Shown one piece after another: positions 42,359 to 51,117 of a stretch of 64,000 nucleotides of DNA (positions are counted from its first letter, which is position 1; each line of letters opens with the position of its first letter). The DNA comes from Arcanobacterium pluranimalium (GTDB lineage Bacteria > Actinomycetota > Actinomycetes > Actinomycetales > Actinomycetaceae). Under the pieces are notes generated by a model that saw nothing but the letters and a program-made list of their open reading frames with translations, searched no databases and was not told where the DNA came from. The stretch spans positions 558,001 through 622,000 of the forward strand of contig NZ_JAFBCS010000001.1 of the NCBI RefSeq assembly GCF_016907845.1. The letters run 5' to 3'. Made by a program: the position numbers and the translations under genes.

Positions 42359-45300
42359 GTGAGTCCTTTCTTTCGTCGTAAGTCTAAAAAGCAAGATTCT
42401 GCACGTGAACGCGAAGTTGAGCCGAAAAATGCTCACGGAGCGCAAACCACAGCAGAGTCTGGAGCCGTTTTGCCTGATGGTGCAGCAGATGCACGCCAAG
42501 CAACTGACTCTGCCACCGCAGCTACTAAAACCACTGGCGACGCCGGCGTCGCCCGCAATTCTATCGCCTCTGAACGCGGGGCGAATGAAACTATATCTGG
42601 AAGAAATCAATCGCGCGACGAACTGATGAATATTGCTTGCACAACGTGGCGCGATGAACTTATCGCCAAAGTTCGCCAAGCGGACGAAGAGGTGGCAGGC
42701 GCTCGCGATACGGGTCAGATTAACATTACCCACGCTCATCCAACTGGATCGGCGAATTTGTACTCCAATATGGAAACGCGTCTTTCCAGTTTGATTCGTG
42801 AACCGCATGCGCTTGAGCGCGCAAAGAAAAGACTCGCACAGTTGCGGTTGATCTGCGCGAAAATAGAAGAAGAACATGGCTATGCGCCGATTTCTCTGAG
42901 CGTTGGCCGTGTGTCGTGGACGGAATTGCCCGAACCGGAAGAGACGCCCTCTGAGTGGACTGACGTTTACGAATTAACCGGAGAATTGCGTCTCGCACCG
43001 GGAGATATGCAGCGTGTGCTCGGTGAAAGCCACGCCGGCGCAGATGAAAAGGCAAATACCGAGACTCCTGAACCAACTGAGCCGCGAGTTGCTACGGAAC
43101 GAAATTCTTCCGCATTGTTGCGGCGTATGCGGGTGCAGTTCTTGGCTGACGGCGATGCCAAGCTGCAGTTATCATCGCAAGTGCGTATCGATCCGGTGTT
43201 GGAAAAAGCCCTGCGTTCCAATGGAATACCTGCTGAGGATGTGGCGCAACTGCGGCAAATGGCCACCCACTCGCGCAATATCGATGAGATCATTGCTCGT
43301 CTGATTGAGCTTGGCCGGATTTACCTGCCAGGATTTTCCTACGAGGATCAGGCAGTAATTGGCTTTTTCACGAGTCCGGCGCAGACGATGCTTGCAGATT
43401 TTGAGGCTATGACTCCTTATCTTCGCAGCTCAGGCGTGATGGCTGCTGTGGCAGGGGACGCTGAGCGCCGTCGTCGTTCTTCGATACCGCTGCCTGCGGG
43501 GCTCGCAAGTGACCGTCTTCCGGAAGCTGAGCGTGGCGCTGGCGATCACGATGTGGCTGAGTTGGACGTTGTGGAAGCGGTGGCATCTGGGCGTTCATTA
43601 GTTATTGACGCTGCTCCTGGCACTGAACGCACTGGAATTATCGCTTCTATTGCTGCGGACGCGGCCGCTTCGGGCAAATCGCTCATTTATATTCCATCGC
43701 GGGCTTCTGCGGGGAAGAATCTGCGGGCTGAGCTGGAAAAAATTGGTTTGGGCGAGCTCGTCTTGGACTTTACAAATATTGAATCGGCACCGCTGCGATT
43801 GCGCACTGGTCTGCGGTTGAGCAAGCCCGAAATCGATGCGGACGCTCTGCTTGAACTGCGCGAAGAGCTTGTGGACGTGCGTGCGAAGCTGAGCGCGTTC
43901 GTCAACGATTTGCACGATGTGGACGCCGAATGGGGCGTTTCAGTTCACGATATGCTCGAAAAGCTCGCGCGGCTCACTGCTGGACCTGACGCTCCAAAAA
44001 CGCGCGTGCGCTTGGGTGCCGAAGCGATCGAAGCTCTCAAAGGTGAGGGTTATGAAATGGTTGAGCGCGATTTGAATCGCGGCGCTGAGCTGGGGATTTT
44101 CGACGCCGTGATGGCTTCTTCGGCGTGGGCGAAGTCGCCGATTTCCGACGACGTCGAAGGTGCGCAAGCTCTCGAACGCGCCCGGCGTTTGTCCACGATC
44201 ACAGTGCCTGCGACGATTTCGCAAGCGGCGCGTGCAGCAGGGGAGACTGGTCTGCGGCAGGCGAACAATTTGGCCGAGTGGTTTGAGCAAATTGGCGTGC
44301 TTGAGGGGATTTCGGAGAGTCTTGATACGTTCAAACCGCACGTATTTGAGACTTCGCCAATGGATATGGCTATTGCTACGGCTACGAAAGAGTGGCGTGA
44401 ACGGCATGGTCATTCGATGAAAGCTGGGGAGCGGCGCGCTCTTAAGCGTGAAGCCGAGGCTTTAGTGCGTCCGGGCGTCACGCCACGCGATCTGCATTCG
44501 GCGCTGATGCTGGTGCAAGAGCGCCGCGAGATTTGGCGTAGGTATACGCACGACGGCGGTTGGCCAACTCTACCAGACGGTTTAACTCAGATCCGCAATA
44601 CGCGGGATGAGGTGTGTGCTGAGCTTGAACTGCTATCTGACCAGGTGGGAGGACTAGATTTCTTCACTTTGCCATTTAGTGACCTGGAAGCACGGCTAAA
44701 AGAGCTGGTAGCAGACGCGCCGCATATGGATTCCTTGCCGGAGCGCAATGCGGTGACGCAAAGACTTATCGAACAAGGCTTTGCGCGCTTCCTTGAGGAT
44801 TTGCGCAATCGCAGTGTGTCACCCGAGATGATCCATGCGGAGCTTGATCTTGCAAATACTTCTTCGATTTTCGAACGTTTGATTACGAAATCCGAAGTTC
44901 TGGCGGCTTTTGGCCCGCGAGATATTTCTAATCTCCTCGTGCGGCTGCGCGAGTTAGATTCGCAGCATGTGGCAGCTTTGGCTGGGCCGGTGCAGCTTGC
45001 CGCGATCAATGTGATGCGCGAAGTGGCACGTGCTCATCGCGACGACACGCTCAAACTCGACGCTGTGCTGGGTCAATACGATATTGGCGCACTTCGCGAT
45101 GCGATTGCCACTTATGCGCGGCTCGTGCAGGTGGCGCGACCAGTGTGGATTGTGCCGCCGGTGTTGGTCGCCGATTATATTCCGCCGATGCCGTGGGCAG
45201 ATGTGGTTATTGCCGATACGAATGATTCCGCCAGCGTGGCTAGCGTGGCATCTACAGTTTTGCGTGGTCGCCAGGCCGTTATCGTGGGCGATACGCGTCG

Positions 45301-47050
45301 TTCCTCGCTGTTGAATGGTTATGACGACGACGGCGTGCGGCTCGATGAGTCTCCAAGCGCGCGTGAGTCTTTGCTTCACGCAAGTGCTATTGATGCTTTT
45401 GCCCAGGTTTTGCCGGTCATTGAGCTACCGACGTGCCGAGTTCGGCAAGATGAGCTGTCCACACGCGCCTTGATGAGCCACGGATATGCGGATTTGTACC
45501 ATCCAATCCCGGTTCGACCCAGTGCACGTGCGTCACGTCTGATTGTGGTTGATGGGCGTGGCGTGCCAAGTGCCGCAGGTGAGGGCGCAATTGAGGGAAC
45601 GAAACTTGAGGTTGAGGCGGTGGTGGACGCCGTCGTCGAATACGCTTTGGATCAGAACCCGGATTCGATGGCAGTGATTACCGTTTCACCTGTTCATGCG
45701 CAGCGGATTCGGGACTCTTTGCAGGAGATGCGCACTTCGTCGATCGCGCTTGATCGTTTTATGAATCGTGGCGATACTGAACCGTTTAGTGTTGTTGATA
45801 TTTCTCAAGCTAGCGGTATGCGTCGCGATCACATTATTTTCTCTCCTGGTTTTGGAAAGACTGTGCACGGGCGAGTTTTGCATTCGTTTGGCCAGCTCGC
45901 ACAGCCGCAGGGGCTGATTGGCTTGGTGGATGCGATTGAGGCTCCTCGCTCGAGTATGACTGTGGTCAGTTCACTCGGGGCGGGCGATATTGATGTGTCG
46001 CGCGTTTCTACGCCGGGGCCGTTGCTGCTTGCTGACCTGCTCGAATATGCCAATGGCGACGTCGTCTCACAGGCGAGTGGCGAAGATGCTACGGATTCGC
46101 CGCTACTGGATGATCTCGCTGAGCGTTTGCGCGCTGCCGGGTGGGAAGCGCAGTTTAATTACGGTTTCGAGGGGTCTGTGCGGATTCCTCTGGTTGCTGG
46201 ACACCATGATTTCCCTGGTACGTGGGCTGTTGCTGTTTTGCTCGACGACGACGATTACGTTGCGCAAGCCTCTTTGCGGCGTCGTGATCGCTACCGGATT
46301 GAGGCTTTTGAGAAACGGGGCTGGGATGTGTTCCAGACGTTCTCGACGTCGTTATTTATTGATCCAGTTGGGCAGGCTGATGCGATTATTGCCAAGTTGG
46401 AGAAGTTGCGTGGGAAGCCTGCTGATTCTCCTGTGAGTGTGCCGAATTTGCAAGAGACTTCGAACAGTCAGTGGATTGAGGTCTCTAGCGATGCTTCGGT
46501 GCAGGCAGATTTTGGTGCTGGTACGGGTGAGCTTGGCACGTTAGCTGGCGATACGCAATCGATCAAGAAGATTGTGGCTCCTGTGCCGCGCGGCCCAAGG
46601 CCGAGTGTGATTCCAGGATTGCAGCTCGCTGCCTATACCGATGATCAGCTTGATGAGATGGTTGAGTGGATCGCTTCAGACGGTCTGCCACGAACTGCGG
46701 ATCAGCTGGTCAAAGCGATGCGTGATGAGTTGGCCTTGGCACGCCGAGGCGGCCAATACGATGCGGTGCTGCATAATGTAGTGCGGCGTTCTGGTTTGGC
46801 GGTCGCTGTTGTGGAGCAGACTGGTGCTGTGGAACAGGCCGATACTGTAGAGCACGTTGAAGACTCTAGCGTGCACAATGCTGATGAGAGCCGTTCAAAC
46901 GTGGATGATTCGCACCGTGATGATTCGCATGGTGATGTCGAGTCTGAAACGCAAACTCAAGCTGTTGTGGGCGAATCCTCTGCTCAGCAAGCTGTTGACC
47001 ATCTCGAAATTTCAGACGAACCGGATTATGAGCAAAACGAGCAAGCCTAA
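42359..47050 (+). CDS. Giant helicase-nuclease-like protein with degenerate motifs
   Basis: A 1563-residue protein. N-terminal 100 residues low complexity; central region resembles SF1 (DUF4011/Sen1-like) helicases; the end (about 1245-1350) resembles the Vsr-like nuclease domain attached to them. Key residues are lost: the Walker A position reads APGTERTG (419-426) without the lysine, motif II reads ADTNDS (952-957) instead of DEAS, and the nuclease core reads LLDDDDY (about 1294-1300) where IEcDG is expected. Later helicase features (VIVGDTRR, SQASGMRRDHIIFSPGFGK) are still recognisable. The C-terminal 130 residues are acidic. The long intact frame argues for a selected, perhaps non-catalytic, role. 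The GTG start lacks a clear ribosome site. Assignment is by pattern memory. Confidence 0.6.
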   Translation: MSPFFRRKSKKQDSAREREVEPKNAHGAQTTAESGAVLPDGAADARQATDSATAATKTTGDAGVARNSIASERGANETISGRNQSRDELMNIACTTWRDELIAKVRQADEEVAGARDTGQINITHAHPTGSANLYSNMETRLSSLIREPHALERAKKRLAQLRLICAKIEEEHGYAPISLSVGRVSWTELPEPEETPSEWTDVYELTGELRLAPGDMQRVLGESHAGADEKANTETPEPTEPRVATERNSSALLRRMRVQFLADGDAKLQLSSQVRIDPVLEKALRSNGIPAEDVAQLRQMATHSRNIDEIIARLIELGRIYLPGFSYEDQAVIGFFTSPAQTMLADFEAMTPYLRSSGVMAAVAGDAERRRRSSIPLPAGLASDRLPEAERGAGDHDVAELDVVEAVASGRSLVIDAAPGTERTGIIASIAADAAASGKSLIYIPSRASAGKNLRAELEKIGLGELVLDFTNIESAPLRLRTGLRLSKPEIDADALLELREELVDVRAKLSAFVNDLHDVDAEWGVSVHDMLEKLARLTAGPDAPKTRVRLGAEAIEALKGEGYEMVERDLNRGAELGIFDAVMASSAWAKSPISDDVEGAQALERARRLSTITVPATISQAARAAGETGLRQANNLAEWFEQIGVLEGISESLDTFKPHVFETSPMDMAIATATKEWRERHGHSMKAGERRALKREAEALVRPGVTPRDLHSALMLVQERREIWRRYTHDGGWPTLPDGLTQIRNTRDEVCAELELLSDQVGGLDFFTLPFSDLEARLKELVADAPHMDSLPERNAVTQRLIEQGFARFLEDLRNRSVSPEMIHAELDLANTSSIFERLITKSEVLAAFGPRDISNLLVRLRELDSQHVAALAGPVQLAAINVMREVARAHRDDTLKLDAVLGQYDIGALRDAIATYARLVQVARPVWIVPPVLVADYIPPMPWADVVIADTNDSASVASVASTVLRGRQAVIVGDTRRSSLLNGYDDDGVRLDESPSARESLLHASAIDAFAQVLPVIELPTCRVRQDELSTRALMSHGYADLYHPIPVRPSARASRLIVVDGRGVPSAAGEGAIEGTKLEVEAVVDAVVEYALDQNPDSMAVITVSPVHAQRIRDSLQEMRTSSIALDRFMNRGDTEPFSVVDISQASGMRRDHIIFSPGFGKTVHGRVLHSFGQLAQPQGLIGLVDAIEAPRSSMTVVSSLGAGDIDVSRVSTPGPLLLADLLEYANGDVVSQASGEDATDSPLLDDLAERLRAAGWEAQFNYGFEGSVRIPLVAGHHDFPGTWAVAVLLDDDDYVAQASLRRRDRYRIEAFEKRGWDVFQTFSTSLFIDPVGQADAIIAKLEKLRGKPADSPVSVPNLQETSNSQWIEVSSDASVQADFGAGTGELGTLAGDTQSIKKIVAPVPRGPRPSVIPGLQLAAYTDDQLDEMVEWIASDGLPRTADQLVKAMRDELALARRGGQYDAVLHNVVRRSGLAVAVVEQTGAVEQADTVEHVEDSSVHNADESRSNVDDSHRDDSHGDVESETQTQAVVGESSAQQAVDHLEISDEPDYEQNEQA

Positions 47051-47294
47051 GCCTAAGCGCGTTGTGAGATTATCGCGCGTGGATCAAGAGCGCCTTTTGC
47101 GTGGAGAAATTTCCACTCCGGAAGAAGCTGTGCATATTCATGATGCTCCTCCGGTGCGTCCGGCGATGTCCACTCAACAGAATGGGAACCAAAATAGGGG
47201 CACACATGGCGGTGCGGGCCAAGCGAATACTTCGCTTAGCCCGCACGAGCGTGAGTTGCTAGAGAATCTTCCACCTCATTTCGGGAAGATTTAG
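47028..47294 (+). CDS. Small hypothetical protein overlapping the giant gene
   Basis: An 88-residue hydrophilic protein: Lys/Arg-rich start (KPKPKRVVRLSR), a disordered Asn/Gly middle and the conserved-looking end SPHERELLENLPPHFGKI. Its ATG lies 23 nt inside the upstream gene, so translation is probably coupled. I do not recognise it. A partner or regulator of the giant protein is a guess from the overlap. Confidence 0.65.
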   Translation: MSKTSKPKPKRVVRLSRVDQERLLRGEISTPEEAVHIHDAPPVRPAMSTQQNGNQNRGTHGGAGQANTSLSPHERELLENLPPHFGKI

Positions 47295-47325
47295 CAGCTT
47301 AAAGAGTGTGTAACTAACCCTGTGC

Positions 47326-47733
47326 TCAGAGGTTGGTATTTGGACGATTGGCATTTTGTGCCAACAGATCGCGAATCTCAGTGAGCAGCGCTACGTCGTC
47401 AGCTGGGACGTCTTCCACAGCTGCTGGCTCTTCATCGCGCTTGCGGTTGAGTTTGTTCATTGGCGTAACCACGAAGAAGTAAATAGCAGCTGCAACGATG
47501 AGGAAGTTGATCAGAGCTGTAATCACGGTACCAGGCATAATCTGTGCACCATTGAGTGTGAAAGCACCAACTTGATCGAAGTTTGGTTTGCCGAAGATAG
47601 CAGCGATAAGTGGCATGAGCACCTTGTCGGTGAGTGCAACAACGATTGGGCTGAATGCTCCACCGATGATGACGCCTACTGCAAGATCAACGACGTTTCC
47701 GCGGCTAATAAATTCTTTGAAACCTTTGAGCAT
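47326..47733 (-). CDS. mscL: Large-conductance mechanosensitive channel
   Basis: A 135-residue MscL, forming a pentameric pore that opens under membrane tension to release solutes in osmotic downshock. The N-terminal amphipathic helix FKEFISRGNVVDLAVGVIIGGAF runs into helix 1, followed by a short periplasmic loop (about 50-70), helix 2 and a charged C-terminal bundle (about 100-135). AAAGGAT precedes the ATG. The gene is of normal length. Confidence 0.96.
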   Translation of the reverse strand: MLKGFKEFISRGNVVDLAVGVIIGGAFSPIVVALTDKVLMPLIAAIFGKPNFDQVGAFTLNGAQIMPGTVITALINFLIVAAAIYFFVVTPMNKLNRKRDEEPAAVEDVPADDVALLTEIRDLLAQNANRPNTNL

Positions 47734-47835
47734 GAATGATCCTTTTCTTGTGTTGGGGAGAGAGCATCCTCCGAAAATTTTCGTGCTTAGTTAGTCCGAA
47801 ATAGGGATGTTTTGCGATTGTGTTGATGCAAAAGA

Positions 47836-48588
47836 TTATTTCGAGATGACTGCGCGAAGGGGTGTCTTTGCTCCTATTCCAATTACCAGCCTAGCTGCAT
47901 CGTTCGGGATGGCGACCATGATGGTTGATTTGTTACTAAAGTCATTAAATAAACCTCCTGCGGATTTCGATTCATTCACGGTAGAGAGCACAACAGCATT
48001 TTTTACCAGCAATTCGGCGTCTAGATCTTTCGTGGTCTCCCGTGCAGGGGCGTATAGATCGATTCGGTTTCCGGCGCGCAGCATACCCAATGTGGCATCG
48101 TCGGCCAAAGTTACGGTAGTTACCACTGTGTTTGGTGGCGCATGCGTGGAAAATGACGAGTTCAGGAGTTGTTCTTTAATAATTGGCATGCCGCGAGGTA
48201 GTGGAGCCGCGATGACTTCATCATTAATTTCCGTCAGGTCTGATACTGCGTGCTCAGGCAGGAGTTTTTCAGGTAAATTCACTACTTCGACGTTGCTCGA
48301 ACTGAGTGTATCGCCGGTGCTAAGGTCTGATTTTGCCACGGCAACGTGTGCCATCGCGACCGACGTTGATTCCAAAATCGACACCACGCTTTGAGATATA
48401 GCGGCAATGAGCAGGGCAAATGACACCCATCTCCAGCGCCATAACAGGGCGCGAATCGGCGATGCGCGCCCGATATTTCGCTCTTGCGATGATGCTCGCG
48501 CTGTGCGAGATCGAGATGAACGCAGCGTGCTGGATCGGGAAGTGAGAGCGCCAAAATTATCGTGTTTATGTCCAGTTCTTCTCTTCAT
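47836..48588 (-). CDS. SAF domain membrane protein (CpaB/RcpC-like)
   Basis: A 250-residue protein. A basic, Ser/Arg-rich cytoplasmic N-terminus (about 1-50), a membrane helix about 54-75 and an extracellular SAF domain about 80-145 with SDLSTGDTLSSSNVEVV and LPRGMPI. The last 95 residues include LRAGNRIDLYAP, the RcpC/CpaB pattern. CpaB proteins help assemble Flp pili, but no other pilus gene is near. The orphan form beside mscL and 5-FCL is common in actinobacteria and has no known role. The frame is open to 48675; ATG 48588 is my choice and is uncertain. Confidence 0.75.
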   Translation of the reverse strand: MKRRTGHKHDNFGALTSRSSTLRSSRSRTARASSQERNIGRASPIRALLWRWRWVSFALLIAAISQSVVSILESTSVAMAHVAVAKSDLSTGDTLSSSNVEVVNLPEKLLPEHAVSDLTEINDEVIAAPLPRGMPIIKEQLLNSSFSTHAPPNTVVTTVTLADDATLGMLRAGNRIDLYAPARETTKDLDAELLVKNAVVLSTVNESKSAGGLFNDFSNKSTIMVAIPNDAARLVIGIGAKTPLRAVISK

Positions 48589-48781
48589 AAAGTCACTATC
48601 GCAAAATAGCAAGAACGCTACGCGTGCTCGACGAAAACTGTGGATAACGGCGTCGTCGCAAGGAAATGTGGACAACTACTCCTGAGGAAGCATCCGAAAC
48701 ATTGAGCGCGCGTCCGAGACGCTTAGCCTAAGGCTAGGTGGGCATCATCGAATACCGCGGCAGACGATTGCTGCGCGATAA

Positions 48782-48908
48782 GTTACTGCTGCAAGATACT
48801 GTTACGACTGCGCGATACCGTTACAGCTCTGCGATGCGTTACCGCTGCAAGATACTGTTACGACTGTGCGATACCGTTACAGCTTTGCGATGCGTTACTG
48901 CTGCGCGG
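48782..48908. repeat. Higher-order GTTAC repeat array
   Basis: Seven tandem subunits beginning GTTAC, with lengths 19, 19, 18, 19, 19 and 18 plus a partial copy. Three subunits make a 56-bp unit (48782-48837 and 48838-48893) that repeats with only three base changes. A related partial copy lies just upstream (ATTGCTGCGCGATAA). The last subunit supplies the end of the 5-FCL gene. Confidence 0.92.
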
Positions 48909-49524
48909 CCGCCGTCGCTACGATTTCCGCTGGTCGGAGCACATAAGGAATCGGTACATCGAGTTCCGTCTGCGGAATATGAGAATCGACCAGTTCCTCG
49001 GGGAAAACCATTGCGCCGACGAGCGTATGCTCGCCCTTTTCTTTGAGCGCGCGATCATACCAACCGCCGCCCTGGCCCAACCGTTCACCGGCACGAGACA
49101 TCAACAATGCTGGTAAAACGATTGCGTCAACCTCGAGGAGGATGTCGTTATCAAATGCGGGCCCAGATGGCTCGGGAGGTCTGCCTGGCGCCATCTGCAC
49201 CAGATCGTCCACACCCTTAAAATACCCCCAAGCGCGCGTTAAACCAGGCCCTAGCTTTGGAAGTAAAAGCGTTTTACCGGCGTCGGCAATCACTTTACAC
49301 AACTCAAGCGTGGGCGGCTCGAAATGCGTCGAAACGAAGCCTGCCACAATTTTTCGATCGCCAATAAAGTCCAGTACTGTATCTTTCCAAAGGTCAGCAA
49401 GTTGTGCGCGCGCCTGATCTGAGCGCTGTTGACGGTGCTCGCGCACACAAGAACGCAGGAGGTCTTTGGCCTCTTCGTCCTCAAGATTTGAGATATCAGG
49501 AAGATCCAGAACTAAATTAGGCAT
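48895..49524 (-). CDS. 5-formyltetrahydrofolate cyclo-ligase
   Basis: A 209-residue enzyme that converts 5-formyl-THF to 5,10-methenyl-THF using ATP, in one-carbon metabolism. The family signature GQGGGWYDRAL (about 150-160) follows VDAIVLPALL. The C-terminus IVATAAAQQ is read from the GTTAC repeat array, which extends beyond the stop codon. Core motifs are upstream of the array, so activity should be intact. It is placed divergently from moeA. Confidence 0.9.
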   Translation of the reverse strand: MPNLVLDLPDISNLEDEEAKDLLRSCVREHRQQRSDQARAQLADLWKDTVLDFIGDRKIVAGFVSTHFEPPTLELCKVIADAGKTLLLPKLGPGLTRAWGYFKGVDDLVQMAPGRPPEPSGPAFDNDILLEVDAIVLPALLMSRAGERLGQGGGWYDRALKEKGEHTLVGAMVFPEELVDSHIPQTELDVPIPYVLRPAEIVATAAAQQ

Positions 49525-49621
49525 GCGTCAATTATCCCACTTGTTGCCTCAGATAGGTACTATTACGCTGGAAGAGAGATGTAAGCTAAGTGTATTGGCG
49601 GGCTAAATCCAAAGGAGCATT

Positions 49622-50833
49622 ATGAAAACGGTTGCTGAGCATCTAACTGAGTGTTTGGCGGTATCGAGCCCGCTACCTCCCTTCAATGTTGCCATCGACG
49701 GCGCAGTGGGGTGTATGCTCGCCCAGGATGTGCGCTCTTTAGTGGATGTTCCGCAAGCTGATTTGGCTGGTAGAGACGGTTATGCCGTGCGCGTCGAAGA
49801 CGTTTACGGCGCTGGAGAAACTTCTCCGATTGTGTTGCCAGTGATTGAGGAAGTGCGTGCGGATTCTTTGGAAGCGTCCACGCTGGTAGCGGGAACAGCG
49901 GTGAAGATTTCTTCAGGTGCTCCCATGCCGCGAGAGGCGAACGCTGTGGTTCCTATTGAGGCTACCGACGGCGGTCGAGCTGAGGTCACGTTAAAAATAT
50001 CCGTTGAGCACGGAGCTAATGTGCGCCCGCGCGCCGAAGATTTGGCTGCTGGTGAGGTTATTTTGAAAGAGGGCGTGCGTATTGGTTCACGCCAAGTGGC
50101 ACTACTCGCTTCGGCAGGTCACGCAACGGTGCTGGTGAATCCGAAACCGCGCGTCGTCATCATGTCTATTGGCGATGAGCTGCAAGAACCGGGGCGTCCG
50201 GCGCGTCAAGGAAAAATTTATGACGCGAATTCGCATGCGCTCGCGATGGCAGTTTCCGACGCCGGTGGGGAAGTTTACCGAGTCGGGCAAGTTTCGGACG
50301 ACAAGCGCGAGCTGCGCGAAATGATTGAGGATCAGCTTGTGCGTGCCGACATCATCATCACTACGGGAGGTCTTTCCTATGGTGGTGGCGACACGTTGAA
50401 AGAGGTGCTTTCGCCGCTTGGCTCGGTGCGTTTCGACAATATTGCGATGGCGCCAGGGCGTCAATTGGGCGTGGGGCGCCTGGGGGAGACGACGATTTTC
50501 TGCCTGCCGGGTTCGCCGGTTGCGGCGTTGACGAATTTCGAGGTGTTCATTCGCCCGGCTTTGCGTCAAATGGCTGGTCATACGCATATTCATCGGCGCT
50601 CAATCAAGGCGAGCGTGATTCGTGGTTGGGAGTCGCCGCTCGGTGTGGAGGAATTTGTGCGGGCGAAAGTGCTTGGCAACCCTACCCGTGGCTACCAGGT
50701 AGAGCCTACGGCTGAGCCAGGAAAGCCGCTGCTCACGGGATTGTCGGAAGCTAACTGCTTGGCGGTGGTACCGGCCTCGCAGCGCTCAGTGGCGGTTGGC
50801 GATACGCTTGACTGTATTGTGCTTGATCGGTGA
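49622..50833 (+). CDS. moeA: Molybdopterin molybdotransferase
   Basis: A 403-residue MoeA, which inserts molybdate into adenylylated molybdopterin. N-terminal domains have AGRDGYAV and SSGAPMPREANAVVPIE. The MoCF-like domain (about 175-320) has IMSIGDEL, GKIYDANSHAL, TTGGLSYGGGDTL and FCLPGSPVAAL. Domain IV is at the C-terminus. AAAGGAG lies 6 nt before the ATG. It could make cofactor for the molybdoenzyme at 55651, although it sits outside that island. Confidence 0.93.
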   Translation: MKTVAEHLTECLAVSSPLPPFNVAIDGAVGCMLAQDVRSLVDVPQADLAGRDGYAVRVEDVYGAGETSPIVLPVIEEVRADSLEASTLVAGTAVKISSGAPMPREANAVVPIEATDGGRAEVTLKISVEHGANVRPRAEDLAAGEVILKEGVRIGSRQVALLASAGHATVLVNPKPRVVIMSIGDELQEPGRPARQGKIYDANSHALAMAVSDAGGEVYRVGQVSDDKRELREMIEDQLVRADIIITTGGLSYGGGDTLKEVLSPLGSVRFDNIAMAPGRQLGVGRLGETTIFCLPGSPVAALTNFEVFIRPALRQMAGHTHIHRRSIKASVIRGWESPLGVEEFVRAKVLGNPTRGYQVEPTAEPGKPLLTGLSEANCLAVVPASQRSVAVGDTLDCIVLDR

Positions 50834-51117
50834 ATTGCGCTGACGCGCATTATGCCGGGTAGTTGGTGCATACTCAGTGTGTATGGGCACAGTGCGCATG
50901 AGACGTGGTGTGTTGGGATCGGACGTGAGTGTGCGTCGTCGGCCTTGTTGCTAGAAACGAACCGCGGTGTGTGGCGTCGTCGGCAAAGCTGCAAACGGCG
51001 TGACAGGTGTTAACGATGTTACTCATGTGACTGTGACCTGTCATTTCACATAAATTGACACACAACACACCCAGCTCAATGAACCACTGTTGTGGTTGAA
51101 TTTAATACCGTAAGAGT
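50834..51117. other. 284-nt intergenic region with an inverted repeat
   Basis: TGACAGGT (51001-51008) and ACCTGTCA (51036-51043) form an 8-bp inverted repeat with a 27-nt loop. Two GCGTCGTCGG words occur at 50933 and 50974. TTGACA (51055-51060) may be a -35 element for the gene at 51118. No gene is seen. Confidence 0.5.

Noticed and set aside
48722-48740. IdeR box at TTAGCCTAAGGCTAGG
   Set aside because: It is palindromic, but the half-site order differs from the DtxR consensus and no gene starts nearby.
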